Source: JAICYJ01 sp038212095
GTDB lineage: Bacteria > Actinomycetota > Thermoleophilia > Gaiellales > JAICJC01
Direction: 5' to 3'
NCBI GenBank assembly: GCA_038212095.1
Contig: JBBQUW010000004.1
Coordinates: 1 to 64,000 of the forward strand
DNA length: 64,000 nucleotides
Every line of letters starts with the position of its first letter. The stretch's first letter is position 1. Shown one piece after another: positions 24,155-36,703 of this stretch. The notes beneath the pieces are model-generated. The model did no database searches. It saw only the letters and a program-made list of their open reading frames with translations, and was not told the DNA's origin. Both the position numbers and the translations under genes were made by a program.

Positions 24155-26040
24155 CTACGGGTTGCGGGCAGGCGGATGCAGCGCGTCGACGATCTCGCCG
24201 AGTACGGCGGGGTCGTCGATCGTGGATGGGACGGCGTACTCGCTGCCGGCGGCGATCGCGCGCATCGTGCCGCGCAGCACCTTTCCGGACCGCGTCTTGG
24301 GAAGCCGGGCGACGACGTGCGCCTGCCGAAAGCAGGCAACCGCACCGATCTCGCTTCGTACCATCTGCACCAGTTCGGCCTCCAACTGCTGCGGGTCGCG
24401 ATCGCAGCCGGTCTTCAGCACCACCAGTCCGAGCGGCACCTGGCCGCGCAGCTCATCGGGCACGCCGATCACGGCGCACTCGGCGACATCCTGGTGCTGT
24501 GCCAGCACCTCCTCCATCGCGCCGGTCGAGAGCCGGTGGCCGGCGACGTTGATGACGTCGTCGACGCGGCCCATCACGTACACGTACCCCTGCTCGTCGA
24601 CGAGCCCGCCGTCGCCGGTCAGGTAGTGCCCTGGGAAGCGCGACAGGTACGAGCGGATGTAGCCCTGGTCGTCGTTGAAGAGCGTTGAGAGCGTGCCCGG
24701 CGGCAGTGGCAGCCGTAGGGCGACCGCGCCCTCCGTCGCCGGCGGCAGCGCGCTGCCTGACTCATCCAGGATGCGAACGTCGTAGCCGGGAACCGGCTGG
24801 CCTGGTGAGCCGGGCTTGATCGCCGGGCTGCCGAGGCCGACGCAGGTGGCGACGATCGGCCAGCCGCTCTCTGTCTGCCACCAGTGGTCGATCACCGGCA
24901 CCCCCAGCAGTTTGGTCGCCCAGTGGTAGGTGTCCGGGTCGAGCCGCTCGCCGGCGAGGAATAGATGGGTCAGCGTCGTGAGGTCGTGATCTCGCAGGTG
25001 GAGGCCGGTTGGATCCTCCTTCTTGATCGCCCGAAACGCGGTCGGCGCGGTGAAGAGCGCCTTCACACCGTGCTCGGCGATCACACGCCAGAACGCGCCC
25101 GGGTCGGGCGTGCCGACCGGCTTGCCCTCGTAGAGCACGGTCGTACAGCCGCACAGCAGCGGGGCGTAGACGATGTAGGAGTGGCCGACCACCCAGCCCA
25201 CGTCTGACGCGGCCCAGAACACGTCGCCGGCGCCGATCCCGTAGACGTTCGGCATCGACCAGGCCAGTGCGACGGCATGTCCGCCGTTGTCTCGCACGAC
25301 ACCCTTCGGCTTTCCGGTGGTGCCGGAGGTGTAGAGGACGTAGAGCGGGTCGGTGGCCGCCACGGTGACGCACTCGGCGGGCTCGGCACTCGCCACCAGC
25401 TGCTCCCAGTCGGTGTCGCCGGGGCCGACCGAGGCGGCAGCCTGCGGCCGCTGCAGGATCACGCATCGCTCAGGATGGTGGCTCGCCAACTCGAGCGCGC
25501 GGTCGAGCAGCGGCTTGTACTCGATCACGCGGGAACCCTCGATGCCGCAGGATGCCGTCAGCACCACCCGCGGCCGGGCGTCGTCGATCCGGATCGCGAG
25601 CTCGTGCGGAGCGAACCTCCAAAGACGACCGAGTGCACGGCGCCCAGCCGGGCACACGCCAGCATCGCCATCACCGCCTCGGGCACCATCGGCATGTAGA
25701 TCACGACCTGGTCGCCACGCTCGACGCCCAGCGAGCGCAGCGCTCCGGCCAGCCGCGCCACTCGGTCGAGCAGCTCTGCGTAGGTGAAACGGGCCACCGT
25801 CGCGGTCACCGGGCTGTCGTAGATCAGCGCCAGCCGGTCGCCGTGGCCTGCTGCCACGTGGCGGTCGAGCGCGTTCTCGCAGGTGTTCAGCTCGCCGTCG
25901 CCAAACCAGCGGTACAAGGGGGCCTGTTCGGCGTCGAGCACGCGGGTCGGTGATCGCCGCCACAGGATCGCCGCGGCCGCCTCCCTCCAGAACTGCTCCG
26001 GCTGTTCGAGGCTGCGACGATGGGTCTCGGCCTGGTTCAC
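24155..26040 (-). pseudogene. Acetyl/propionyl-CoA synthetase, one-base frameshift
   Basis: About 628 residues when repaired, the usual length of AcsA/PrpE. The N-terminal ~140 residues (NQAETHRRSLEQPEQFW ... ARLGAVHSVVFGG) start at GTG 26040. The rest (FAPHELAIRIDDARPRVV ...) continues in another frame after a single missing base near 25616. Motifs in the second part: AMP-binding YTSGTTGKPKGVV, DHWWQTESGWPI, TGDGG and the acetylatable Lys in RSGKVLRGT. The ligase makes short-chain acyl-CoA from acid, ATP and CoA. PrpE-like features suggest propionate, but this is uncertain. The break may be a sequence error because both halves are well conserved. Confidence 0.85.
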
Positions 26041-26153
26041 GGTGCGCCTGCGACACTACGCCGCGTGCCGCGCCGGCGCAACGTCACTGCTCGGCCAGCA
26101 CGCGCACCACGCGATCCACCCACAACCGCTCCGGACGCCAGGTGCGGTCACTG

Positions 26154-26159
26154 TAGATT
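26154..26159 (+). promoter_or_regulatory. -10 element of lhr, leaderless type
   Basis: TAGATT ends 6 nt before the lhr ATG, so transcription would start at or next to the start codon. No ribosome site is present. The same TAnnnT plus 6-7 nt plus start pattern occurs before acnA, the 44808 gene, glcD and the 55804 sigma gene. Confidence 0.55.
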
Positions 26160-26165
26160 TCCCCT

Positions 26166-29100
26166 ATGGGGTCTGCTCCGCTCACCGCGTTCACGCCGGC
26201 CGTTCGTGAGTGGTTCGCCGCCTCGTTCGAGCGGCCCACCCGCGCCCAGGAGCTGGGCTGGCCGCCGATCGCCCGCGGCGAGCACACCTTGCTGCTGGCT
26301 CCCACCGGATCGGGCAAAACGCTGGCAGCCTTCCTCTCCGCGCTGGACGGATTCGTCCGCGATCCCAGCGAGCGCGGCATGCGCGTGCTCTACGTCTCGC
26401 CGCTGAAGGCGCTCAACCACGACATCGAGCGGAACCTGCGCGCGCCCGTAGCCGGGATCGCGTTCCCCCGCGCGCCCCGGATCGCCATCCGAAGCGGTGA
26501 CACCTCGCAGCGCGAGCGGGCGGCGATCCGCCGCCACCCACCCGACATCCTGATCACGACGCCCGAATCGCTCTACCTGATGCTGACCTCGCAGGCCCGC
26601 GAGGCGTTGGCCCAGGTCGAAACGGTGATCGTGGACGAGATCCACGCCGTCGCCGGCGGCAAGCGCGGCGCCCACCTGATGCTCTCACTCGAACGTCTCG
26701 AGCAGCTGGCCGGCCATCCCGTGCAGCGGGTCGGCCTGTCCGCCACGCAGCGCCCGCTGGAAGAGATCGCCCGGTTCCTGGGCGGCGACCGCGAGGTCAC
26801 GATCGTCGATGCCGGCGCCTCCAAGCAGCTCGACCTGGAGGTGGTCGTGCCGGTCGACGACATGCGCGAGCTCGGCGGCGCCCCCGCAGTCGAGGGTGAG
26901 CCGCGGATCTCCATCTGGCCGGCCGTCTACCCGCGCTTGCTCGAGTTGGTGCGCGAGCACCGCTCCACCATCGTGTTCGTCAACAGCCGCCGCTCGGCGG
27001 AGCGAGTCGCCAACCGGCTGAACGAGCTGGCCGGCGAGCAGATCGCGCGCGCTCACCACGGCTCGGTCGCGCGCGAGCAGCGGCTCGAGGTGGAGGACAT
27101 GCTCAAGCGCGGGGTGCTGCCGGCGCTGGTCGCCACCTCATCGCTCGAGCTCGGCATCGACATGGGCGCGGTCGACCTGGTGGTGCAGATCGAGTCGCCC
27201 AAGTCCGTGGCGGCGGGGCTGCAGCGCGTCGGCCGCGCCGGGCACGGCGTCGGTCAGGCCTCCCGCGGCCGCTTCTTTCCCAAGTGGCGCGGCGACCTGC
27301 TGGAGACGGCGGTCGTCACCCGCCGCATGCGCGAGGGCGCGATCGAACACACCCGCGTGCCGCGCCAACCGCTGGACGTGCTCGCCCAGCAGGTCGTGGC
27401 GATGACCGCGATGGACGAGTGGAGCGTCGACGACCTGCACGCACTCGTGCGCCGCTGTCACCCCTATCGCGAGCTCTCCCGTCCCCAACTGGAGGGGGTG
27501 CTCGAGATGCTCGCCGGCCGCTACCCGTCGGACGAGTTCGCCGAGCTGCGTCCGCGCATCGTGTGGGACCGGCTGGCGGGAACGGTGCGGGCGCGAGACG
27601 GCTCCCGCCGGCTGGCGGTCACCTCCGGCGGCACCATCCCCGACCGCGGCCTGTACGGCGTCTTCCTGCACGACTCGGGTGCACGCGTGGGCGAGCTGGA
27701 CGAGGAGATGGTGTACGAGGCCCGCCAGGGTGAGGTCTTCCAGCTGGGCGCCACCTCGTGGCGGATCGAGCAGATCACCCGCGACCGCGTCCTGGTGTCG
27801 CATGCGCCCGGCGTGCCGGGAAAGATGCCGTTCTGGAAGGGCGACGCGGTCGGACGCCCCTACGAGCTGGGCCGGGCGGTGGGCGAGGCCACCCGGCTGC
27901 GCCGGTTCGGCGAGCTGGACGAGCGCGCCGCCCGCAACCTGACCGCCTACCTGGACGACCAGCGCGCCGCCACCGGCGCGCTGCCGGACGATCGCACGAT
28001 CGTGATCGAGCGCTTCCGCGACGAGATCGGCGATTGGCGGATCTGCGTGCTGTCGCCGTTCGGCGGCCGCGTCCACGCTCCCTGGGCGATGGCCATCGAG
28101 CGCCGCATGACGGAGGCGATGGGCATCGAGGTCGAGGCGACCTGGGCTGACGATGGTATCTCGATCCGGCTGCCAGACTCAGACGCGTTGCCGCCGACGG
28201 CGCTGATCATCCCGCCGGCGGACGAGGTCGAGGCGCTGGTGATCGAGCAGGTCGGATCGAGCCCCCTGTTCGCGGCCCGCTTTCGCGAGAACGCCGCCCG
28301 CTCGCTGCTGATCCCGCGCCGCCGTCCCGGCCAGCGCACGCCGCTATGGCAGCAGCGGCTGAAGGCCCACGACCTGCAGCAGGTGGCAGTCAAGTACGGC
28401 TCGTTTCCGGTCGTGCTCGAGACCTACCGCGAGGTGCTGTCCGATGTGTTCGAGCTGCCCGCGCTGTGCGACCTGCTGGCGAAGATCGGGCGCGGCGAGG
28501 TGCGGGTGGTCGAAGTCGAGTCAAGCCATCCCTCTCCGTTCGCCTGCTCGCTGCTGTTCGACTACATCGCCAGCTACATGTACGAGGGCGACACGCCGCT
28601 GGCCGAGCGGCGCGCCCAGGCGCTGACGCTCGACCGCGCCCTGTTGGCCGAGCTGCTCACGGCCGGTGATCTGCGCGAGCTGCTGGACGGCGAGGCGATC
28701 GGCGAGGTCGAGGATGAGCTGCAGCGGCGCGGCCGGGCGCTCTCGGCCGACCAGCTGCACGATCTGCTGCGCCGCGCCGGCGACCAGCCGGCCGATGGCG
28801 GGCTGGCGGAGGCGCAGCTGGTGCGCGACCGGCGTGCGATCACGGTGCGGGTCGCGGGGGGCCAGCGGCTGATCGCGGTCGAGGACGCCGGGCTGTACCG
28901 GGACGGCGCCGGCGTGGCGATCCCGCCCGGATTGCCGGCGGTGTTCCTAGAGCCGGTGCCGGATGCGCTGGAGCGTCTGGTGATGCGGCACGCGCGAGGG
29001 CACGGCCCGTTCACCGCCGCCGAGGTGCGCGAGCGGCTGGGCATCGACCCGCAGGCCGCGCTGCAGGCCCTGGCCGAACGCGGGGAGCTGATCGAGGGCG

Positions 29101-30395
29101 CCTTCCGGCCCGGTGGCAGCGATCGGGAGTGGATCGAGCCGGATGTGCTGCGACGGGTTCGCCGGCGCACGCTTGCTCGCCTGCGGCAGGCCGTGGAGCC
29201 GGTCGAGCGCGAGACGCTGGCCCGCTTCCTGCCCGGCTGGCACGGCATCGGCCGAGATCCGGGCGGCGGCGAGGAGCGGCTACGGGAGGTGATCTCGCAG
29301 CTGGGCGGGGTGGCACTGCCGGTCGCAGCCTGGGAGCAGGATGTGCTGCCGCTGCGGGTGTCTGGATACCGTCCCGCCCTGCTCGACGCGGTGTGCGCCT
29401 CGGGCGAGGTGGTCTGGATCGGCGCCGGGGAGGGCCGCGTATCCGTGCACCTGCGAGACGACGTGCCGCTGCTGCACCCGCCCGTCGATCGCATCGAGCT
29501 CGATCCGTTGGCCGACCGGCTGGAGCAGGCGCTCGAGAGCCGCGGCGCGCTCTTCTTCCGGCAGCTGGTGGAGACGCTCGGCGAGCCCGACCGGGCGGTG
29601 CTGGCGGCGCTGTGGCAGCTGGTCTGGGGGGGACGGATCACCAATGACGCCTGGCATCCGCTGCGCTCCGGCGGCCGTATCGCGCTGCGTCCGCTGCCGC
29701 TGCCGACGCTGCGCCGGCGGGCGCGGCCGACCGCGATGCTCCCAGCCGCGCTGGGCCGCTGGTCGCTGGTCGCACCGCTGCTCGAGCCGGCTCCCAGCGC
29801 GGGCGACCGGGTGCGCGCGCTGGCCGAGTCACTGCTCGACCGCCACGGCGTGGTCACGCGCGCGGCGGTGCTGGCCGAAGGCGTCCCGGGCGGCTTCTCG
29901 GCCGTGTACGGCGAGCTGCGGATGATGGAGGAGGCGGGGCTGTGCCAGCGCGGCTACTTCGTCGAGGGGCTGGGCGGCGCTCAGTTCGCGCTGCCGGTCG
30001 CGGTCGAGCGGCTACGCGACGTGCGCGACGCGACCGCCCGCGGTGGCGTCACGGCGGTGCTGTCGGCGATCGACCCGGCCAGTCCGTACGGCGCGGCCGT
30101 CCCCTGGCCGGACGCTCCGCGCAAGCTCGTGCGGGCGGCGGGAGCGTGGGTGGTGCTGGTGGAGGGACGGTTGGCGCTGTACGTCGAGCGGTCGGGCAGA
30201 GGGCTGGTGCAGGTCGACGCCGAGTTGCTCGAGCCGGCCATCGAGACGCTGGCAACGCTGGTCCGCGACGGCCGCGTCAAGCGGGTCGCGATCGAGCGCG
30301 TGGACGGCGAGCCGGTGGCCGGCACCGCCGCCGAGCGCCTGCTGATCGCGCACGGCTTCCTGCAGGCGCCACGCCGCGTGGTGCTGCGTGCCTGA
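26166..30395 (+). CDS. lhr: Large Lhr-type ATP-dependent helicase
   Basis: 1409 residues, close to the ~1500 of full-length Lhr. RecA1 carries LLLAPTGSGKTLAAFL near 45, DEIH in VIVDEIHAVAGGKRG near 155, and SATQRP. RecA2 has IVFVNSRRSAERV, ATSSLELGIDMG and QRVGRAGHGVGQASRGR. The Lhr winged helix, linker and long C-terminal domain follow (residues ~430-1400). It is a 3'-5' DNA helicase of the DNA damage response in mycobacteria. Its stop lies within the start of nei (8-nt overlap), fitting a repair operon. Confidence 0.95.
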   Translation: MGSAPLTAFTPAVREWFAASFERPTRAQELGWPPIARGEHTLLLAPTGSGKTLAAFLSALDGFVRDPSERGMRVLYVSPLKALNHDIERNLRAPVAGIAFPRAPRIAIRSGDTSQRERAAIRRHPPDILITTPESLYLMLTSQAREALAQVETVIVDEIHAVAGGKRGAHLMLSLERLEQLAGHPVQRVGLSATQRPLEEIARFLGGDREVTIVDAGASKQLDLEVVVPVDDMRELGGAPAVEGEPRISIWPAVYPRLLELVREHRSTIVFVNSRRSAERVANRLNELAGEQIARAHHGSVAREQRLEVEDMLKRGVLPALVATSSLELGIDMGAVDLVVQIESPKSVAAGLQRVGRAGHGVGQASRGRFFPKWRGDLLETAVVTRRMREGAIEHTRVPRQPLDVLAQQVVAMTAMDEWSVDDLHALVRRCHPYRELSRPQLEGVLEMLAGRYPSDEFAELRPRIVWDRLAGTVRARDGSRRLAVTSGGTIPDRGLYGVFLHDSGARVGELDEEMVYEARQGEVFQLGATSWRIEQITRDRVLVSHAPGVPGKMPFWKGDAVGRPYELGRAVGEATRLRRFGELDERAARNLTAYLDDQRAATGALPDDRTIVIERFRDEIGDWRICVLSPFGGRVHAPWAMAIERRMTEAMGIEVEATWADDGISIRLPDSDALPPTALIIPPADEVEALVIEQVGSSPLFAARFRENAARSLLIPRRRPGQRTPLWQQRLKAHDLQQVAVKYGSFPVVLETYREVLSDVFELPALCDLLAKIGRGEVRVVEVESSHPSPFACSLLFDYIASYMYEGDTPLAERRAQALTLDRALLAELLTAGDLRELLDGEAIGEVEDELQRRGRALSADQLHDLLRRAGDQPADGGLAEAQLVRDRRAITVRVAGGQRLIAVEDAGLYRDGAGVAIPPGLPAVFLEPVPDALERLVMRHARGHGPFTAAEVRERLGIDPQAALQALAERGELIEGAFRPGGSDREWIEPDVLRRVRRRTLARLRQAVEPVERETLARFLPGWHGIGRDPGGGEERLREVISQLGGVALPVAAWEQDVLPLRVSGYRPALLDAVCASGEVVWIGAGEGRVSVHLRDDVPLLHPPVDRIELDPLADRLEQALESRGALFFRQLVETLGEPDRAVLAALWQLVWGGRITNDAWHPLRSGGRIALRPLPLPTLRRRARPTAMLPAALGRWSLVAPLLEPAPSAGDRVRALAESLLDRHGVVTRAAVLAEGVPGGFSAVYGELRMMEEAGLCQRGYFVEGLGGAQFALPVAVERLRDVRDATARGGVTAVLSAIDPASPYGAAVPWPDAPRKLVRAAGAWVVLVEGRLALYVERSGRGLVQVDAELLEPAIETLATLVRDGRVKRVAIERVDGEPVAGTAAERLLIAHGFLQAPRRVVLRA

Positions 30396-31071
30396 GGGGC
30401 ACTCGCTCGAGCTTGCGTCGCGGCGGCTGCTGCCGCTGGTGGGCCGAGAGGTCAGCGACGGGCCACTGGCCGGAGCCAGCGTGATCGCCGTCGAGGCCAG
30501 AGGCAAGCACCTGCTGGTGCACGCCGACGATGGCCGGTCGCTGCACGCCCGCCTGGGCATGCATGGCAGCGTGAGGCTGGCCGCGCCGGGCGCCGGCCGC
30601 GGTCGCCACGTGATGCGGACGGCTGTCGGCGATGCCGTGATCCGAGGCACGCTGGTGCGGGTCGTGCCGTCGGCGCGGATCAGGCTCGATCTCGGTCCCG
30701 ACCTGCTGCACGCGTTCGACCTAGCCGAGTTCCTGCGCCGTGTGCGGCTGATCGACAGGGCGGTCGGTGAGGCCGTGATCGACCAGCGCGTGATCGCCGG
30801 GATCGGCAACATCGTCAAGAGCGAGGCGCTGTGGGAGTGCCGGATCGACCCGTTCCAGCACGTCGCGCTGCTCGACGATCCACGGCTGACGACATTCGCC
30901 GAGGTCGCCGGGCGGATCCTGCGTGACGGCGTCGAGGCCGGCGGAGCGCTACCCGACCGTGTCTACCGGCGCGCCGGCCGGCCCTGTCCCCGCTGCCACT
31001 CGCCGATCCGCCGCGCCCCGCAAGGCGAACAGCGGCGCACCAGCTACTGGTGCCCGGCGTGCTGCGAGTGA
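30388..31071 (+). CDS. nei: Fpg/Nei-family DNA glycosylase (endonuclease VIII-like)
   Basis: 227 residues from the GTG overlapping lhr, giving MPEGHS with the catalytic Pro2 and Glu3. The helix-two-turn-helix is VIAGIGNIVKSEALW. The C-terminal zinc finger is CPRCHSPIRR ... YWCPACC with the strand-inserting Arg region. It is shorter than typical Nei (~265), mainly in the N-terminal beta-sandwich. It excises oxidised bases. With lhr in front it makes a DNA repair unit, as in mycobacteria where lhr and nei are adjacent. Confidence 0.92.
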   Translation: MPEGHSLELASRRLLPLVGREVSDGPLAGASVIAVEARGKHLLVHADDGRSLHARLGMHGSVRLAAPGAGRGRHVMRTAVGDAVIRGTLVRVVPSARIRLDLGPDLLHAFDLAEFLRRVRLIDRAVGEAVIDQRVIAGIGNIVKSEALWECRIDPFQHVALLDDPRLTTFAEVAGRILRDGVEAGGALPDRVYRRAGRPCPRCHSPIRRAPQGEQRRTSYWCPACCE

Positions 31072-31973
31072 GGCGCGGCCCCGACCACGCCATCCTGGCC
31101 GATCGCGCCCGCGGCGTGATGCTGGGGCTGGCGGTGGGCGATGCGCTGGGCGCCGCCCTGGAGTGGGATCACCCCGATCAGATCACCGCCCGTTACGGCG
31201 GGCCGCTGCGCGACCTGGTGGCGTCGAAGCTGTGGCGGCTGGGCGAGTGGACGGATGACACGGCGATGGCCACGGCTCTGGCCGAGAGCCTGGCCGACCG
31301 GGCCGGCTACGACGAGGACGACGTGCTGGCCCGCTATCTGGTGTGGTCGCGCTCGGCGCCCAAGGACATCGGCGCCACGGTCAGCCACGCGCTGGCCCGC
31401 GCCAGCGTCCCGGCTGACTCGCGGCGGGCGGCTGCCGCCTGGCACGAGCAGACCGGCGGCCACAGCGCCGGCAACGGCTCGCTGATGCGCACCGCGCCGA
31501 TCGCGATCCGGTTTCGCAACGATGTCGGCGCGATCGAGCGCGTCTCGCGCTCCGAGTCGTCGCTGACGCACCACGATCCGCTGGCAGGCGACGCCTGCAC
31601 CTTCCTCAACCTCACGATCGCCGCACTCCTGAACGGCAAGCCACCACCCACGTCCAGCTCGGTCGTGGGCCAGGCCGCTGCGGAGGCGCGGACGACAACC
31701 GCCGAGCAGCTGATGGAGCCGGTGCAGCGGCAGATCGGCTTCGTGCTGACCGCGCTTCGGGTGGCGTTCTGGGCAGCGTTCACCGCCGACACGCTGGAGC
31801 AGGCGATCGTCTCAGCCGCGAACCTGGGCGGCGATGCCGACACCAACGCGGCCATCACCGGCGCGCTGGCGGGCGCCCGGTTCGGCGCCGCGCAGATCCC
31901 GCAGCGCTGGCTGGAGCCGCTGCAGGCCCGCGACCACATCGCCGGGCTGGCGACACGCCTGCTGCGCGAGTGA
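31068..31973 (+). CDS. ADP-ribosylglycohydrolase family protein
   Basis: 301 residues from the GTG at 31068 that overlaps the nei stop (GTGA). All-helical ARH fold with two Mg-binding signatures: EWTDDTAMA near residue 60 and GGDADTNAAITGALAGARFG near 255. GDALGAALEW at the N-terminus and HSAGNGSLMR mid-chain are also family hallmarks. It hydrolyses ADP-ribosyl bonds. Being third in an lhr-nei unit, it may reverse ADP-ribosylation of DNA or repair proteins; this is inference. Confidence 0.92.
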   Translation: MRRGPDHAILADRARGVMLGLAVGDALGAALEWDHPDQITARYGGPLRDLVASKLWRLGEWTDDTAMATALAESLADRAGYDEDDVLARYLVWSRSAPKDIGATVSHALARASVPADSRRAAAAWHEQTGGHSAGNGSLMRTAPIAIRFRNDVGAIERVSRSESSLTHHDPLAGDACTFLNLTIAALLNGKPPPTSSSVVGQAAAEARTTTAEQLMEPVQRQIGFVLTALRVAFWAAFTADTLEQAIVSAANLGGDADTNAAITGALAGARFGAAQIPQRWLEPLQARDHIAGLATRLLRE

Positions 31974-32038
31974 GACCGCTGGCCGAGCCATTGGCGGTAT
32001 CCTCTCGCCTAACGCCCACCCCGGAAGGATCCAGCGCC

Positions 32039-33025
32039 ATGCCCCATGCACCTGACCGAAACCTGGCTCTCGAGCTGGTGCGCGTCACCGAGGCGGCGGC
32101 GCTCGCCGCGTCGCGCTGGGTGGGCGCGGGCGACAAGATCTCCGCCGACCAGGCGGCCGTGGACGCGATGCGCCACATGCTGGCGACGGTCGAGATGGAG
32201 GGCGTTGTCGTGATCGGCGAGGGCGAGAAAGATGAGGCGCCGATGCTGTTCAACGGCGAGCGGATCGGCACCGGCCACGGCGTGCGGGTCGACGTCGCGG
32301 TCGACCCACTGGAGGGCACCGACCTGTGCGCGCGGGGACAGCCGAACGCGCTGGCGGTAGTCGCGGCCTCGGACGAGGGCACGATGTTTGATCCCGGTCC
32401 CTGCGTCTACATGGAGAAGCTGGCCTGCGGCCCCGAGATCGATGATGAGCTCGACCTGAACGCCCCGATCGAGGAGACGCTCGAGATGGTCGCCCGCGGC
32501 AAGCGGGTGCGGCCGCGCGATCTGATGGTCGTGATCCTCGACCGGCCGCGCCACGACGAGATGGTGAAGCGGATCCGCGCCGTCGGCAGCCGCATCAGGT
32601 TCATCGCCCACGGCGACGTGTCCGGTGCGCTGATGGCGTCCAGCCCCGATACCGGCATCGACCTGCTGTGGGGCATCGGCGGGACGCCGGAGGGAGTCCT
32701 GTCGGCCGCCGCTTTCAAGTGCCTGGGCGGACAGTTCCAGGGCAAGCTGTGGCCGCGCGACGACGCCGAGCGATCGGCGGCGCTGGCGGCCGGCTACAAC
32801 CTCGACCGCGTGCTCGGCCTCGACGATCTTGTCAAGGGAGACAACACCTTCTTCGCGGCCACCGGCGTCACCGACGGCGACCTGCTGCGCGGCGTTCGCT
32901 ACCAGCGCGGCGGCGCCCGCACGCACTCGCTGGTGATGCGATCCAAGTCCGGCACCGTGCGCACGCTGCAGGCCACCCACAGCATGGACAAGCTGGGAGA
33001 GCTGGCCGGCGACCGCTACCACTGA
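32039..33025 (+). CDS. glpX: Fructose-1,6-bisphosphatase, class II
   Basis: 328 residues from the ATG at 32039, which has a GGAAGGA ribosome site 10 nt upstream; earlier in-frame starts lack one. Metal-binding motifs IGEGEKDEAPM and DPLEGTDLCARG are present, as is the AHGDVSGALMAS ... GIGGTPEGVLSAAA segment. It dephosphorylates fructose-1,6-bisphosphate in gluconeogenesis and may also act on sedoheptulose bisphosphate. It converges with ybaK with a 10-bp overlap. Confidence 0.95.
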   Translation: MPHAPDRNLALELVRVTEAAALAASRWVGAGDKISADQAAVDAMRHMLATVEMEGVVVIGEGEKDEAPMLFNGERIGTGHGVRVDVAVDPLEGTDLCARGQPNALAVVAASDEGTMFDPGPCVYMEKLACGPEIDDELDLNAPIEETLEMVARGKRVRPRDLMVVILDRPRHDEMVKRIRAVGSRIRFIAHGDVSGALMASSPDTGIDLLWGIGGTPEGVLSAAAFKCLGGQFQGKLWPRDDAERSAALAAGYNLDRVLGLDDLVKGDNTFFAATGVTDGDLLRGVRYQRGGARTHSLVMRSKSGTVRTLQATHSMDKLGELAGDRYH

Positions 33026-33486
33026 GCGAGATCGGCGGACAGCGCGTCCAGCAGCGGCACCAGCGCCACGGTGGCCACCTCGACGATCACCCCGCGGCGT
33101 CCTGCGTTGAGGCAGATCAGCTCGTGGTCAAGGGCCGATCGATCGACGAACACGCGCAGCCGGCGCCTCGATCCGAGCGGGCTGATGCCACCGACCTGGT
33201 AGCCGGTCGCGCGCTCGGCATCGTGCGGATCGGCCATCCGGGCCTGCTTGCTGCCGGCCACGGCGGCCAGCTTCTTCAGCGAGAGCTCGGCCGTGGCCGG
33301 CACCAGCGCGAACACCAGCTCCTCGCCGGCGGCGGCCACGAGGCTCTTGAACATGCGCGCCGGTTCCACCCCCACGGCCTGGGCGGCGTGCTCGGCGGCG
33401 GCACCCGCGCCGGGGTAGCTGTAGGTCGCCAGCCGGTACTCGACACCGGCCCGGCGCAGTTGGGTCGTGCCTCTCGTCTCCGCCAT
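33016..33486 (-). CDS. ybaK: YbaK/EbsC-family aminoacyl-tRNA deacylase
   Basis: 156 residues, standard length. The conserved Lys is in ARMFKSLVAA, with KKLAAVAGSKQARMA and TGYQVGGISPLGSRRRL as further family motifs. YbaK clears Cys-tRNA(Pro) formed by prolyl-tRNA synthetase. It is monocistronic and convergent with glpX. Confidence 0.92.
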   Translation of the reverse strand: MAETRGTTQLRRAGVEYRLATYSYPGAGAAAEHAAQAVGVEPARMFKSLVAAAGEELVFALVPATAELSLKKLAAVAGSKQARMADPHDAERATGYQVGGISPLGSRRRLRVFVDRSALDHELICLNAGRRGVIVEVATVALVPLLDALSADLAQW

Positions 33487-33526
33487 CGGTAGAATCCCCT
33501 CGTCCAGCCCCCGAAGGAGCGCAGCC

Positions 33527-33778
33527 GTGCGAGATTACACGCCTGAGTACGAGAGTTTCCGCGACGATGCCCTGGCGGTCGTGAACGGGGCCGCCGTCAC
33601 CATCGCGGTGGCAGGCTTCTGGTCGAAGCCGGTGTTCATGGGGCCGATCGCGCTGGTCGTGGCCCTGATGGCGTACTTCATGACGCCGAACTCGAAGGGC
33701 CGCACCCTGGTCGCGGTGATCGTGATCACGCTGCTCGCCCTGCTGGGCCGCTGGCTCGCCAGCTACCCGGTCGCCTGA
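33527..33778 (+). CDS. Small membrane protein with two helices
   Basis: 83 residues from GTG at 33527, which has GAAGGAG 8-9 nt upstream. A charged N-terminal ~20 residues (RDYTPEYESFRDD) leads into a hydrophobic segment, then two strong transmembrane helices (GPIALVVALMAYFM and LVAVIVITLLALLG) separated by a short NSKGRT loop. No family is recognised. It is divergent from ybaK, with a 40-bp gap. Confidence 0.7.
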   Translation: MRDYTPEYESFRDDALAVVNGAAVTIAVAGFWSKPVFMGPIALVVALMAYFMTPNSKGRTLVAVIVITLLALLGRWLASYPVA

Positions 33779-33787
33779 CCGCATCGC

Positions 33788-34069
33788 TCAGCCGGTAGCG
33801 GGCTCGATCGGCAGTCCGTTCGCGACCCGTTGGGCGCCGTTGCTCTGGTAGACCAGATCGACGCTGTGTTCGGTCTTGTAGCGGCCCCAGAACATCAGCC
33901 GGGCGTAGGTGCTGAGCGTCATCTTGCGCTGGGGCACCAGCCGCTCGGCGAAAACCAGCCCGGCGCCGCGCACCTCGTACTCGAGACCCTCGCGCTGGGG
34001 AACGCCGTTCACGAACACCTGGAAGGGGCGCTGGGCGTCGGGTGGGAGTGGAACTCGAGAGCCGTTCAT
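33788..34069 (-). CDS. Uncharacterised 93-residue protein
   Basis: Start at ATG 34069; the frame stays open further upstream but that part is Arg-rich shadow sequence overlapping acnA. The protein has FQVFVNGVPQREGLEYEVRG followed by GLVFAERLVPQRKMTLSTYARLMFWGRYK, a compact beta-type domain seen in phage and secretion-related beta-sandwiches, but I cannot name a family. No signal peptide. It lies between a small membrane protein gene and divergent acnA. Confidence 0.6.
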   Translation of the reverse strand: MNGSRVPLPPDAQRPFQVFVNGVPQREGLEYEVRGAGLVFAERLVPQRKMTLSTYARLMFWGRYKTEHSVDLVYQSNGAQRVANGLPIEPATG

Positions 34070-34108
34070 TGAGCGAGTTGGGCGCCGAGCGGGCGGCAGG
34101 GAACTTGA

Positions 34109-34114
34109 TACGGT
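34109..34114 (+). promoter_or_regulatory. -10 element of acnA, leaderless type
   Basis: TACGGT ends 6 nt before ATG 34121. It supports that ATG over the GTG three bases upstream, since the mRNA would begin at the ATG. No ribosome site is seen. Confidence 0.5.
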
Positions 34115-34120
34115 TCGGTG

Positions 34121-36703
<2,583 letters not shown>

